This document shows, piece by piece, positions 32,930 through 41,773 of a stretch of 64,000 nucleotides of DNA (position 1 is its first letter; each line of letters starts with the position of its first letter). Position numbers and translations under genes: made by a program. Source of the DNA: Anaerolineaceae bacterium UBA6133 (GTDB taxonomy: Bacteria > Chloroflexota > Anaerolineae > Anaerolineales > Anaerolineaceae); contig DIVL01000066.1 in NCBI GenBank assembly GCA_002435825.1, positions 49,262 to 113,261 of the forward strand. Direction: 5' to 3'. The notes beneath the pieces were generated by a model. It saw only the letters and a program-made list of their open reading frames with translations, searched no databases and was not told the DNA's origin.

Positions 32930-34374
32930 AACTTGCCTCCAAAAGCAAGTGAAGACAAATAATCAGCCGTACGTATACCGGCATATCCATCGGTAAATGT
33001 AATCTCATTTTTAACAAACATTGCACGTTCCAACGAATCTATTTTATCGTTATTCAGATAAGTGTTGAGATGTTGCCTAAGACTTTCAGAATCACTTGCC
33101 AATCTGCCAGCACCAGACTCGAGGAAGCGAGAGTGAGTTGGCCAATGATCAATATCACTTAACGCAAGCGAAAATTTATTAGGATCTTTCCAACCACCTG
33201 GTTCATCTAGTACGACGCTAATAATTGGTCGATCGTGGATTGCACATTCCACACACATGGTGGAATATACTGTAGTAAAGACATCAGCATGGGCCATCAT
33301 CGATGTTTTTTCGTCCATATCCTCTCCAGAATAATTTCCCAAATCCCCTGCCAATGCAACCGGTTCAACAACGTGGACATTCGGCAGTCTATCTGCCAGC
33401 GCTAGAATTTGCTTACGTTCTTCGATAAATAAGGAGTCATTTAAAAAGTGATTGGGGTGCAAGCGGATCAGTAGTTGGGCTTGATAGTCCAACTCGTCGT
33501 TAGCAACCAAGTCTGCAAGAGTTTTGATGTTGCGATAGTTGGGAGAAAAAGTAACGAAACTGCTAGCGTAGGCAATTAATTTCCGATGAGGATCAAGCTT
33601 ATGTTTTTGGAAGTATTTTTCTCTTGATATCAACCAGGATTTGTTAAAGTAGTTGTCGTAGGATGGTATACCGCCAACATTTACTTTTTCAGGATCCCAA
33701 TCAGAGCCATCGACCAGCTCTTGTTTCTGTATATCAGACCAACAGCTTACGAAATCCAATGGTGCAGACGGTATTCCATAACTTGATGGGTTATCCCAAC
33801 CAACAATTACTGCTCCGGACTTGATACCACGCTGGTGCGCTTCGCGAAGAATGTAGCGATCATTACGCCAGCCATAGGTACTGGAAACCACCAAACTTGG
33901 CTGATATTTTTCAAATAGGTCTCTGTAAATAAATGGAGTAAAGTTCATCTGGTATTGGACAATTTTTTGGCGTGCTTGACTTGATTTACGTAAGTATTTC
34001 ACTACCATTTTTGCTAAGGGCATGAGTAGTTTCTGACGGCCTTTGGCTTCAAAGGCCACCTGGCGAATATAACTATCCATAGCTTCTGTATTGATGTGAT
34101 CAGAGGTTCCAACTCTACGCAAAAACTGTAACCACCATTGCATGCGACTTTTGTAGCATTGGGCATATTCATCGCACTGGTCGTAACGTAAACCTTCTAC
34201 GATCAACCCCTGTTGTCCAAAATGAGTCCTCACTTGCTCAACTAGGGCATCTTGAGTAAGTAGAACAACACGCGATCCGTTTTGAATCAGCCTCGAAATT
34301 ACCTGGTTTTGTAAAAAATAAATAATTGCCAAACCATGGTCTGCTACTACAAAGATTGTGTTATTAAACAGCAT
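32926..34374 (-). CDS. GT-B-like glycosyl- or glycerophosphotransferase
   Basis: A 482-residue protein that I can place only at fold level. IFVVADHGLAIIYFL at the start, SLVVSSTYGWRNDRYI and GAVIVGWDNPSSYG in the middle, then LLIRLHPN and MMAHADVFTTVYSTMCVECAIHDRPIIS near the end. This last segment resembles the donor-binding end of CDP-glycerol glycerophosphotransferases and capsule-type GT-B enzymes. Codon and base usage are more AT-rich than in the genes on both sides, as is the next gene upstream, so this pair may have entered the locus separately. AGGAA precedes the ATG. Confidence 0.65.
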   Translation of the reverse strand: MLFNNTIFVVADHGLAIIYFLQNQVISRLIQNGSRVVLLTQDALVEQVRTHFGQQGLIVEGLRYDQCDEYAQCYKSRMQWWLQFLRRVGTSDHINTEAMDSYIRQVAFEAKGRQKLLMPLAKMVVKYLRKSSQARQKIVQYQMNFTPFIYRDLFEKYQPSLVVSSTYGWRNDRYILREAHQRGIKSGAVIVGWDNPSSYGIPSAPLDFVSCWSDIQKQELVDGSDWDPEKVNVGGIPSYDNYFNKSWLISREKYFQKHKLDPHRKLIAYASSFVTFSPNYRNIKTLADLVANDELDYQAQLLIRLHPNHFLNDSLFIEERKQILALADRLPNVHVVEPVALAGDLGNYSGEDMDEKTSMMAHADVFTTVYSTMCVECAIHDRPIISVVLDEPGGWKDPNKFSLALSDIDHWPTHSRFLESGAGRLASDSESLRQHLNTYLNNDKIDSLERAMFVKNEITFTDGYAGIRTADYLSSLAFGGKL

Positions 34375-34378
34375 ATTT

Positions 34379-35332
34379 TTATTGTTCCTTCCAATAGATC
34401 CGAAAAATCCAATCGTATAGTCGCATGAGTGGCCACTTAATCAACTTGAGGTTTTTCAGCTTTAATTTTTTGGTCTCTTTTGTTATCGATGTTTGCATCT
34501 GTTCAACCCAATCTGGAATTTGATTACTCATATTATTCATATAAGGTTCCGGGGTCATTAACCGCAGATAGCCGGCTTCATTAACACGCACATCCAGTTG
34601 ACGGACCTGTCCCATCGGTCGGTCCATTGAGAAAGGTATAAATTCATTGAGAATCTTTTTATATGCAATAAATTGATAATGCATCGCACCCACAAAGACT
34701 CGTTGTCCTTTGTAGGTAACTACGGTGTCTTGATGGGTCTCATATTGACGACGAGTATCCTCTTCTGAGGAGCCTAAACTCATCGTGAAGGATCGGAATG
34801 TCTCCCAGTCCAGAAAACGGGAGGTTTCGACCGTTGCATCCGGATCCTGCAGCGCCCAAGCAAGCGTACTGGTGTTATATACTTGGTTCATGGCAACAGG
34901 GCGTGAAGTAACCATGCCTACATTGGGGAAGCCTTCGAGGATTTTTATGGAATTTGAAAGCCAGCCTGGGAAAAAGTAGCAGTCATTATCCGTGAAAGCG
35001 ATCACTTCCCCTGGAGCGGCAGCCAGCATGATATTCCACGCGCCGCCCTTGCCCAGATTCGTATCCGAAAGGATCAGGAACTGGATCTTGCCCTCTTGCT
35101 GCTTCTGGACGAGGTATTCGCGTACCTCCGGGCAGGAGGCGTTATCGAACACCAGCAGGTCGTAGGGCAAATCGCTATTCTCCCAGATGCTGCCAAGGCA
35201 CAGCTTGAGCACATCGAAGGTTTCCGCAAAGAATCCGCTCATGAATGGGATGTAGTTCAACACAGCAACCGTGATTCGCTTCGGTTTTGCCACTTCTTTG
35301 ACTGTTTTTGCAGGATTTTGCCCAACTCGCAT
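34379..35332 (-). CDS. Glycosyltransferase family 2
   Basis: A 317-residue GT-A enzyme: ITVAVLNYIPFMSGFF at the N-terminus, DLLVFDNASCPEV, SDTNLGKGGAWNIML, and the metal motif AFTDNDCYF (DND in place of the common DDD). The C-terminus is basic and ends in WIFRIYWKEQ, possibly a membrane contact. The upper part of the gene has normal GC content, the lower part is AT-rich, so a recombination edge may lie inside it (near 35000). GAGGAG precedes ATG 35332. Four bases separate it from the next gene. Confidence 0.82.
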   Translation of the reverse strand: MRVGQNPAKTVKEVAKPKRITVAVLNYIPFMSGFFAETFDVLKLCLGSIWENSDLPYDLLVFDNASCPEVREYLVQKQQEGKIQFLILSDTNLGKGGAWNIMLAAAPGEVIAFTDNDCYFFPGWLSNSIKILEGFPNVGMVTSRPVAMNQVYNTSTLAWALQDPDATVETSRFLDWETFRSFTMSLGSSEEDTRRQYETHQDTVVTYKGQRVFVGAMHYQFIAYKKILNEFIPFSMDRPMGQVRQLDVRVNEAGYLRLMTPEPYMNNMSNQIPDWVEQMQTSITKETKKLKLKNLKLIKWPLMRLYDWIFRIYWKEQ

Positions 35333-35343
35333 AGCTTTCTCCT

Positions 35344-36297
35344 CTATTTCGATGCCAAATCCCGGGATGGCTGCATGATTTTTTGCATTTCCCGGTTTTT
35401 CCAGAACTCAACCCAGGCTCGCTTCGGCTGAAACAGGGTGAAAAGCAGTTGGGTTAGTGTGAAATTGTTGTTTTTGAGCATCGGGCGGTTCTGGAACTCC
35501 CGCAGTTTGCCCTTCCAGTCGCGCGGCATGGCTTCGATTTTGCCACCGACCAGGCGATGCGAGGCATCGTTGAGATCAAAAATGGTACGCCTTCCGCCTG
35601 CCAGGCGAATGTTCTCACCCGTTTCCGGCAGCCGGTAGTGCGGCTGTCCGTTCGGCAGGTGGCTGTAGTCATGGTTTTGGTGGATAATGTCGAGGTCAGA
35701 GGTGCAATCCACCACCGGCCAGTTTTCCTGTCTGGCTTTGAAGATCATCCAGTTATCCCATCCCGCGCGTCCGACCGTGAAATCCGGCATGTGCTGGAAA
35801 CAGGCACGTGGGAAGACGAAATAGTCGCTCCCAGCCCGCTCGTGAAGTTTGCCATCCCGCCATGTGTGCCGGCGCAAAGGTTCTGCCCAATCGTCCTCAA
35901 AGTTTAACGGCTCGGTGACTTCCAAATCCCAACGCTGCCCCACCAGCAGGAACTTTGGCAATTTTGCCGCAACTTGTTGAGCAACCTCCAAAAAATTAGG
36001 GAAAAGAATGATGTCAGCATTGACATAAGCCAGCAGCGGGCTTTGGTTCGCCTCGCGACCGAGCTTGAAGATGCCGCTGATGAGGGGCGTGCCGAGCTGA
36101 TTGACGGGAACATCCGGCAGATGCCGAAAACCGAGCTCAGCGGCAGCTTCCGCGATGCCCTCGTCGGAACCGATCAGAACAACCTCCACCGACTCTCCCA
36201 GCGCTTTCCAGCTTTTGAGCGCGTTGCGCTGGATCAGGGCGATGTGCGGGTTGGTGAAGGGCTTCGGAGCGGTGAACAGGGTCAGGGTTGGGGGCAT
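35344..36297 (-). CDS. Putative GT-A-like glycosyltransferase
   Basis: A 317-residue protein. LTLFTAPKPFTNPHIALIQRNA opens the fold; LLAYVNADIILFPNF carries NAD at the place of the DxD metal motif; AGSDYFVFPR, VGRAGWDNWMI and IHQNHDYSH are strongly conserved-looking blocks that I recall from uncharacterised glycosyltransferase-like proteins of bacteria. The IHQNHDYSHLPNG block suggests a metal-binding or catalytic His cluster. Donor and acceptor are unknown. It overlaps the upstream methyltransferase gene by one base (TGATG), with GGAGG nearby. Confidence 0.65.
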   Translation of the reverse strand: MPPTLTLFTAPKPFTNPHIALIQRNALKSWKALGESVEVVLIGSDEGIAEAAAELGFRHLPDVPVNQLGTPLISGIFKLGREANQSPLLAYVNADIILFPNFLEVAQQVAAKLPKFLLVGQRWDLEVTEPLNFEDDWAEPLRRHTWRDGKLHERAGSDYFVFPRACFQHMPDFTVGRAGWDNWMIFKARQENWPVVDCTSDLDIIHQNHDYSHLPNGQPHYRLPETGENIRLAGGRRTIFDLNDASHRLVGGKIEAMPRDWKGKLREFQNRPMLKNNNFTLTQLLFTLFQPKRAWVEFWKNREMQKIMQPSRDLASK

Positions 36298-37211
36298 CAG
36301 GCTTTGTCCTCCAGGGGCAGCCAGGTTTTGCCAGGCTTGAATTTGGTCAGCAAATCCCGTTTGAGCATGCCGACCTTCCTTTTCAGGGCAACGAGCCTTT
36401 CGGGGATTATCGCTAAGTTCTCTCCAGATTCACTCTCTGGACGGGCAAGCACAGTCAGATAGAGGTCGAGCGTCTCGGAACGTGGGTAGCCATGTTTGCG
36501 CGTGTGCATGATCTTGTAACCAGCCTGCTTGAGCATCTCAGCCAGGGTGTGTTCGGTAAAGCAGCTCAAATGCGCCAGTTCGTAGGAGTCGTGCGCGTAA
36601 AAGTTGGGCACTTCCACCAGCAAAAAACCGTGATCTTCCAACAAGGTGGTTTTAATCTCTCTCAGTGTGCCCAGCGGGTCTTCAAGATGCTCGAGCACGT
36701 GCATCATGGTTACCAGGTCAAACTTAGCTGTTTCGCTGGCTTGCAGTTGCTCGAGGGAGGGGTAAAGTTTGAAGCCCTTTTCTTCTGCCAGCTTGCGGTA
36801 GGCGTTGCCCGGTTCCACGCCGATCATTTCCGGTCCGTAAGCCTCGTGGATGGTTTGCATCAGCGTACCGGAGGAGGCGCCAATATCCAGCGCGCGCCAC
36901 AACCGGCAAACACCATGATTCTGCATCAAATTAAGCTGGTACTCCGCGCGCAGGCGCTGCTGACGCAGGTCTTTGGCGGTGGGTTCTTCGGTTGATTGGT
37001 ACAGCTTGCGATAGGTCTCTTCGTAAAAGGCAGGGTCCGCGGCAGCGCTTTCGCCGGGGTTCTGATAGACAAACCCGCAAGTTTCGCAGAGATAGTACCT
37101 GACCTTGAAGCCAAACGAGTCTATCTCGGAAATGACTCTGGCTCCTGATTTTCCGCACAGCGGGCAATGGAGTTCGGACGCGTGTTGATTAACTGTCATG
37201 AGGTGGCTCAT
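36297..37211 (-). CDS. Class I SAM-dependent methyltransferase with zinc-ribbon N-terminus
   Basis: About 304 residues. An N-terminal CPLCGKSGA...YYLCETCGF four-Cys zinc motif is followed by a Rossmann methyltransferase: ALDIGASSGTLMQTI (SAM loop), MIGVEPGNA, and LVTMMHVLEHLEDPLGTL. This layout is typical of C- or O-methyltransferases that act on nucleotide-linked sugars. Start is uncertain: ATG 37211 with a weak AGAAAGAA, ATG 37199, or a TTG at 37265; all overlap the upstream SpsF-like gene. The substrate is probably a sugar of this glycan. Confidence 0.82.
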   Translation of the reverse strand: MSHLMTVNQHASELHCPLCGKSGARVISEIDSFGFKVRYYLCETCGFVYQNPGESAAADPAFYEETYRKLYQSTEEPTAKDLRQQRLRAEYQLNLMQNHGVCRLWRALDIGASSGTLMQTIHEAYGPEMIGVEPGNAYRKLAEEKGFKLYPSLEQLQASETAKFDLVTMMHVLEHLEDPLGTLREIKTTLLEDHGFLLVEVPNFYAHDSYELAHLSCFTEHTLAEMLKQAGYKIMHTRKHGYPRSETLDLYLTVLARPESESGENLAIIPERLVALKRKVGMLKRDLLTKFKPGKTWLPLEDKA

Positions 37212-38007
37212 TTCTTTCTGCTGTTTGCCCCTGTTCCAGCCCTTTTGCGCGGGAATCAACCGCAAAAAGGTTCTTGTGTTTCACTCCAGCCAACTGGGCT
37301 TGCCATTCAGGGTGGCGCGCGTTGGCATCCAGCAAGTCTTGCAGGGTGAAATCATCGCGGTCATTGAATTCAGCATAAACCTGGTTGGCAACTTCGAGGT
37401 CCTCAGGCGTATCAACTGTGAAGCGCAAGTGGCTGAGGTCTTTCTCCCAATCGGCAACGCTGATCTTGAAACGACCCGGCATGTCATAAAGATAAGGCAT
37501 GACGTGTTCGCGTTCAAAAGGCTCAGCGGCTTCCCGCCAGGCGCGTTCAAGCGCGGCAAATGAGACCACCTCTGTGTCCATACCAACGGCAGTAGTTCGT
37601 CTAAAAGGCGGAGGCAGGCGGTTTGCGGTGAAGTCAGCGCAGGTCAAGTGGAAATGCGTGATCGTCCGATCGATCTCTTCCGGGTCGATCATTGGGCAAT
37701 CTGCGGTCAGCCTCACCACTACGCTTGCGCCAGAAACCATAGCAGCCTGGTAGTAACGGTCGAGCACATCATAAAGGTCGCCCCTGAAGCAGGTAATCCC
37801 AGCTGTTTCGCAAAATTTTGCAATCGGCGCGTCGCTTGGGTCGGTGGTGGTCGCCACCATGACCTCATCCACCAGGCTGGCGCGGCTGGCGCGTGCCAGC
37901 ACACGAGCCAGCATTGGCTGGCTTCCCACCAGGCGCAAGACCTTGCCTGGCAGGCGTGAGGAGCTCATGCGTGCCTGGATGATCGCAACGGTTTTAGGTT
38001 CGGTCAC
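37189..38007 (-). CDS. SpsF-like cytidylyltransferase
   Basis: A 272-residue nucleotidyltransferase of the SpsF family (named from Bacillus spore-coat polysaccharide genes, where SpsF pairs with the NeuB-like SpsE). IIQARMSSSRLPGKVL is the CTP-binding loop; RLTADCPMIDPEEID holds the metal Asp; RFTVDTPEDLEV ends the domain. About 35 variable residues follow at the C-terminus. It is a third CMP-sugar-type enzyme in the array, beside two NeuA-type ones. The start is GTG 38007, preceded by GGAG. Confidence 0.87.
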   Translation of the reverse strand: MTEPKTVAIIQARMSSSRLPGKVLRLVGSQPMLARVLARASRASLVDEVMVATTTDPSDAPIAKFCETAGITCFRGDLYDVLDRYYQAAMVSGASVVVRLTADCPMIDPEEIDRTITHFHLTCADFTANRLPPPFRRTTAVGMDTEVVSFAALERAWREAAEPFEREHVMPYLYDMPGRFKISVADWEKDLSHLRFTVDTPEDLEVANQVYAEFNDRDDFTLQDLLDANARHPEWQAQLAGVKHKNLFAVDSRAKGLEQGQTAERNEPPHDS

Positions 38008-38016
38008 AGTGCTCCA

Positions 38017-38658
38017 TTAAGGTGTCGGTTGAACGGCGTCGATCAGGATTGAGCCCACGCTGAGCTCAAAGTCGCCGATCTCAGCTGCCAGGTTGGCTGG
38101 TGTGGTGAGGTAGAGCGCCATCCAGAGGTAATCCGCTTCCTTGAAAAGGTATGCTGCCCAGGCAGTCGAGTCCTTGGAGTAGCTCAGCCGCGTGATATTG
38201 CGACCGCCAAGTTTGATCGAGTCACTGTCCACCAACGCAGAATCATTGCCGAGCACTTGCTCGAGACCAAGGGTGATCATGCTAATTGGCAATTTCGAAA
38301 AAGCCTTGTTGCGCAGGATGATCAGACGGGTGGGATAGACCGCAGCGGTACCGCTGTCATACCCATACCAACCGATATTGCCTTCGATGCTGTCAACCAG
38401 GCCTGAAAGTGGGCCAGACTCGCCACCCACAAAATCTTTGATCGTGGCAATGATTGTCGGCAGGGCACTGTCGATATCCTCCGCCACGTAAGAAGTTGGC
38501 AGCATGATCTGCATTCCATTGCCGTAGTAAAGCTGCATGCCGGTGTCGGGGGTTGGCGTTGGGGGGATGGACGTTTCTTTTTTGCCAAAGGAAGGCAGGC
38601 TGCACGCCACGGTCAGAATCATCACGACCAAGAGTATTAGCGGGATTCTGGTTTTCAT
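38017..38658 (-). CDS. Lipoprotein of unknown function inside the glycan locus
   Basis: A 213-residue lipoprotein: signal peptide MKTRIPLILLVVMILTVAC with the lipobox Cys, then a Thr/Pro linker (IPPTPTPDTG). The mature part alternates short strands and helices and has no motif that I recognise. The start is ATG 38658 with AAGGAGGG five bases upstream, one of the best ribosome binding sites in the array, and the ATG overlaps the preceding stop by 4 bases. A surface lipoprotein translated in the middle of a glycan operon might help anchor or sense the polymer; this is a guess. Confidence 0.72.
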   Translation of the reverse strand: MKTRIPLILLVVMILTVACSLPSFGKKETSIPPTPTPDTGMQLYYGNGMQIMLPTSYVAEDIDSALPTIIATIKDFVGGESGPLSGLVDSIEGNIGWYGYDSGTAAVYPTRLIILRNKAFSKLPISMITLGLEQVLGNDSALVDSDSIKLGGRNITRLSYSKDSTAWAAYLFKEADYLWMALYLTTPANLAAEIGDFELSVGSILIDAVQPTP

Positions 38659-39770
38659 AGAGACCCTCCTTTTGAAGAGGTCATGGCTTGTTCCCAGCAC
38701 AGGAACAGCAATTGTTTATTTCGCCGCCAGTCGGCGCGTTTTTCGGCAACCTTACGGGCACGTGTGCCAACAGTGGGTAGATCGAATGATGGTATCTGTA
38801 AAAGCAGTTCTGCCAGGGCGTGATGGTTCCCATCCGGGAATAGCCAACCGGATTGCCCTTCGGCAATCCACTCAGCGTTGGCAGGGATATCTGACGCGAT
38901 GGCAGGCAGACCGCAAGCCATGGCTTCCATCAAGGAGACCGAAGAGCCATCCACGTGGCTCGGCGTGAGGTAGATGTCCGCCGCTCCAAAATAGGTGATC
39001 AAGTCCTGGTTGGGCACGCGTCCACCCAAAAAGACCTTGTCGGTCACATTTCCTTCTTCCAGGATGGAGAGTAACAAGTCGCGCTGGCTGCCGTCTGAAA
39101 GCAGGATCAGGCGCAGGCTGTCATCCTTTTGGACAGCTTCAACGAACGCCCTGAGCAACACGTCCACGCCGTAGTTGGGTTCCCAACTGCGCAGGCAAAG
39201 CAAAACGCGCTTATCTCCCCAGCCATACCGTTCGCGCCAGACTGTACCGCGGACGCGGACAGCAGCCGGCGTGAAGTGGGACAGGTCAACTCCCCAGGGG
39301 AATATGCAAATTTTCTCAGGGTCAAAGCCCAGGTGCACCGCCTGTGCGGCGGAGCAGTGGGCGTCTGTGATCAAGCGCGCGGAGTGCCCCAGGGCAAAAC
39401 GTGCTTTTTCAGCGGCGTCGGGGCTCACCAGCACATCGTGCATCAGGTCAAAGCCCCAACTCATGCTCAACAACGGTTCGAAACCGGTCCTCGCAACCAG
39501 GAACGCCAGGTCCTGCAGCGGTCCGGAAAGCACCAGGTCGGGTTGAACTGGCTTGAGCAGCTCACTGAGTTCCTGGGTCAGGCGGGGGATATCGTTTTCA
39601 GTCAGCTGGCTTTTGGTACCGCTCCATTCCAGAGCCTTTATGCCGCTGGGTGTGGGGTACTCCCCGGGGTGCAGGCGCAGCACGAACCCTTCGTGCCCGC
39701 TTTCCGCCAGGGCTGCCAAAAACCGTTGATCGTGCACTGAATCAGCACGCGTGAAATACAAAATACGCAT
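38655..39770 (-). CDS. Glycosyltransferase family 4
   Basis: A 371-residue GT-B retaining glycosyltransferase. The N-terminal domain begins MRILYFTRADSVHDQRFL; the C-terminal domain has FPWGVDLSHF, LCLRSWEPNYGVDVLLRAF, and TPSHVDGSSVSLMEAMACGLPAIAS, whose Glu-containing motif binds the nucleotide sugar. It works at the cytoplasmic membrane face. AGGAACTG lies before the ATG, 6 bases after the upstream NeuB gene. Confidence 0.9.
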   Translation of the reverse strand: MRILYFTRADSVHDQRFLAALAESGHEGFVLRLHPGEYPTPSGIKALEWSGTKSQLTENDIPRLTQELSELLKPVQPDLVLSGPLQDLAFLVARTGFEPLLSMSWGFDLMHDVLVSPDAAEKARFALGHSARLITDAHCSAAQAVHLGFDPEKICIFPWGVDLSHFTPAAVRVRGTVWRERYGWGDKRVLLCLRSWEPNYGVDVLLRAFVEAVQKDDSLRLILLSDGSQRDLLLSILEEGNVTDKVFLGGRVPNQDLITYFGAADIYLTPSHVDGSSVSLMEAMACGLPAIASDIPANAEWIAEGQSGWLFPDGNHHALAELLLQIPSFDLPTVGTRARKVAEKRADWRRNKQLLFLCWEQAMTSSKGGSL

Positions 39771-39776
39771 CAGTTC

Positions 39777-40841
39777 CTATCCAAGCTGTGTCCAGCGTAG
39801 TTCCTGCCCGGCGGGAATATCCTGGCGGGCAATGTGTCCAACAACCAGTTCAATTTCATAAGGCATAATCGCGCCAGGTGTGGCAGGGCGCAAAACGTCG
39901 ATCATATCGCGGGTCAGCGTCTCGCCAGCCTTGATGTCCTGCGCGGCACGCAGGCAGCGGCGCTGCACCACAGCCGTGTCATGCTCGTTTTCCGCAATGG
40001 TCTTATTGGCAGAACCCATCGCGCGTTCCAACTGGCGCGTGGCGGTAACCATCTCAGCCCAACTCGTGGGGTTCATGGCAAAAGCATGGTCGGGACCTTC
40101 GCGGTGGTTGTCGTCGGTGAAGTGTTTCTCAACCACGCGCGCGCCCAGAGCCACGGCTCCGAGAACGGTAGCGTGCCCGTGGGTGTGGTCGCTGAGCCCC
40201 AGGATGAGGTCCGGCCACATCTGGTGATAAACCTTGAGGACATTGAGGTGGATGCTGTCGAAGTTGCCGTCGGCAGCGGTGTAGTTGGTGTTGCACTGCA
40301 TCAGCACCAGCTGCGGGTTCACCGCCAGGAGGGCGTCGACCGCCCGCTGAACATCGCCAATGGTGGATGCACCCGTGGCGAGCAGCACGGGTTTGCCCTT
40401 GCGCGCCATGCGCAAGCAGGCTTCGATCCAGGTAATGTCGCCAGAGCCAATTTTGTAGGCGGGCACAAAGGGGTCGAGCATGTCGATGGCGTCGAAGTCG
40501 TAGGGGGCGGAGAAGTAGGTGATGCCCACTTTGTCGCATTCTTCCTTGAGAATCGGCGTCCAATCAAAAGGCACAGAGGCTTCGTCATAAACCTGGGTCA
40601 CGGTTTTCTTCCATTTTGCCTGGTGCGAGACCTGCGCGTTCATGTGGCTGAAGCCATAATCCGAAACGATTTCAGGTCCGCGGAAGTTCTGGAACTTGGC
40701 GGCATCCGCGCCAGCTTCGGCGGCGAGATGGATGAGGTGCAGAGCGCGTTCAAGGCTGCCGTCATGGTTGGCGGCGATGTCGGCGATGAACCAGGTGGGG
40801 TGATGTTCTCCAATCAGGGTGTTACCAATTTTGAGTTCCAT
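39777..40841 (-). CDS. NeuB-family nonulosonate synthase with SAF domain
   Basis: A full-length 354-residue synthase. The TIM barrel shows FIADIAANHDGSLERAL, DAAKFQNFRG, YKIGSGDITW, ATGASTIGDV, QCNTNYT, GLSDHTHG and VVEKHFTDDNHREGPDHAFA. The C-terminal SAF domain spans about residues 295-354 (RRCLRAAQDIKAGETLT). It condenses phosphoenolpyruvate with a 6-carbon amino sugar. The adjacent PseB-type dehydratase and reductase could provide a 6-deoxy substrate, as in pseudaminic or legionaminic acid synthesis, but PseC, PseH and PseG are not present. AAGGAGAGG precedes the ATG. Confidence 0.9.
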   Translation of the reverse strand: MELKIGNTLIGEHHPTWFIADIAANHDGSLERALHLIHLAAEAGADAAKFQNFRGPEIVSDYGFSHMNAQVSHQAKWKKTVTQVYDEASVPFDWTPILKEECDKVGITYFSAPYDFDAIDMLDPFVPAYKIGSGDITWIEACLRMARKGKPVLLATGASTIGDVQRAVDALLAVNPQLVLMQCNTNYTAADGNFDSIHLNVLKVYHQMWPDLILGLSDHTHGHATVLGAVALGARVVEKHFTDDNHREGPDHAFAMNPTSWAEMVTATRQLERAMGSANKTIAENEHDTAVVQRRCLRAAQDIKAGETLTRDMIDVLRPATPGAIMPYEIELVVGHIARQDIPAGQELRWTQLG

Positions 40842-40852
40842 GGTGCCTCTCC

Positions 40853-41773
40853 TTAGTGGGTAAATGAAAGTAATTTCTGGCGCAAGCCAGAATCAAGATC
40901 AGCGTGCAAGGCGCTTAAACCTTCAGAGTGACCTGGCAATGGCTTGCCAAGGGCAGCCTGGAGTTTATCGGTGTTCATGCTCAGGTTGAGCGAACGGCGG
41001 GTGGGCAGGTCGGAGTCGAGGGCGGAAATCGGACGGATCAATCTTGCGTCCAATCCGAATTCGCGCGCCAGGCGCATGCCAAAATCATACTTGCTCAGGC
41101 TTTCTGGCGCATAAACGTGATAGATGCCGCTCAGGCGCTTTTCGAGCATTTCCAAAAGCGCTTCAGCCAGGTGCGCAACATAAAGCGGCGAGAAAAACAT
41201 GTCAATAAAGCCGTTCACAGGCTTTCCAGCTGTGAGGTTATTGTAGAAAAATTCAGCCAGGCTGCGCGTGCCGGTCAGAGACCAACCGTAGAAGACTACG
41301 CGGGCAATGGCAGCCTCGGGGTTTGATAGCGCCACGGCTTGCTCGCCCGCCAGCTTGCTTTTGGCATAGGTGTTCAGTGGATTGGGGGCGTCGGTTTCTT
41401 TGTAATTTCCCTGAGTGCCATCAAACACGGCATCAGTTGAAATATGGATCATGGGCACATTAGCTACCCGTGCCAGCTTTGCCAGTTCACCAGCGGCTTC
41501 GGCATTGACGCGAAAAGCGCGCTCAGGCTGCTTTTCGGCTGCGTCCAGGTTGGCTTGCGCGGCGCAGTTGATCAATGCGTCCGCCTGGGCGGCTTCGAAA
41601 GCTTGCTCCAGGTTCTGCTGGTCGCTGAAGTCCACCGCGCGGGTTGCAAAAGGCGCGTCAACCAGGGGGCGGGAGTTCGTCCAGCCCAGCACCTCATAGC
41701 CTCCATTTTGGGCAAAAAGGGCGAGGTTTGCGCCCAGCATCCCGCTGGCGCCGGTGACAAGAAGGCGGGTCAT
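40853..41773 (-). CDS. RmlD-like NAD(P)-dependent sugar reductase
   Basis: A 306-residue extended SDR like dTDP-4-dehydrorhamnose reductase. It has VTGASGMLGANLA, NCAAQANLDAAE, the catalytic Ser/Thr in HISTDAVFDGTQG, and Tyr/Lys in NTYAKSKLAGEQ. It begins one base inside the stop of the dehydratase gene (TAATG), so the pair is coupled. The likely substrate is the 4-keto-6-deoxy product of that dehydratase. Together they resemble the CapE/CapF-like route to a 6-deoxy-N-acetylhexosamine. Confidence 0.85.
   Translation of the reverse strand: MTRLLVTGASGMLGANLALFAQNGGYEVLGWTNSRPLVDAPFATRAVDFSDQQNLEQAFEAAQADALINCAAQANLDAAEKQPERAFRVNAEAAGELAKLARVANVPMIHISTDAVFDGTQGNYKETDAPNPLNTYAKSKLAGEQAVALSNPEAAIARVVFYGWSLTGTRSLAEFFYNNLTAGKPVNGFIDMFFSPLYVAHLAEALLEMLEKRLSGIYHVYAPESLSKYDFGMRLAREFGLDARLIRPISALDSDLPTRRSLNLSMNTDKLQAALGKPLPGHSEGLSALHADLDSGLRQKLLSFTH

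Noticed and set aside
39834..40856. 340-codon rightward open frame
   Set aside because: Antisense shadow of the NeuB-family gene.
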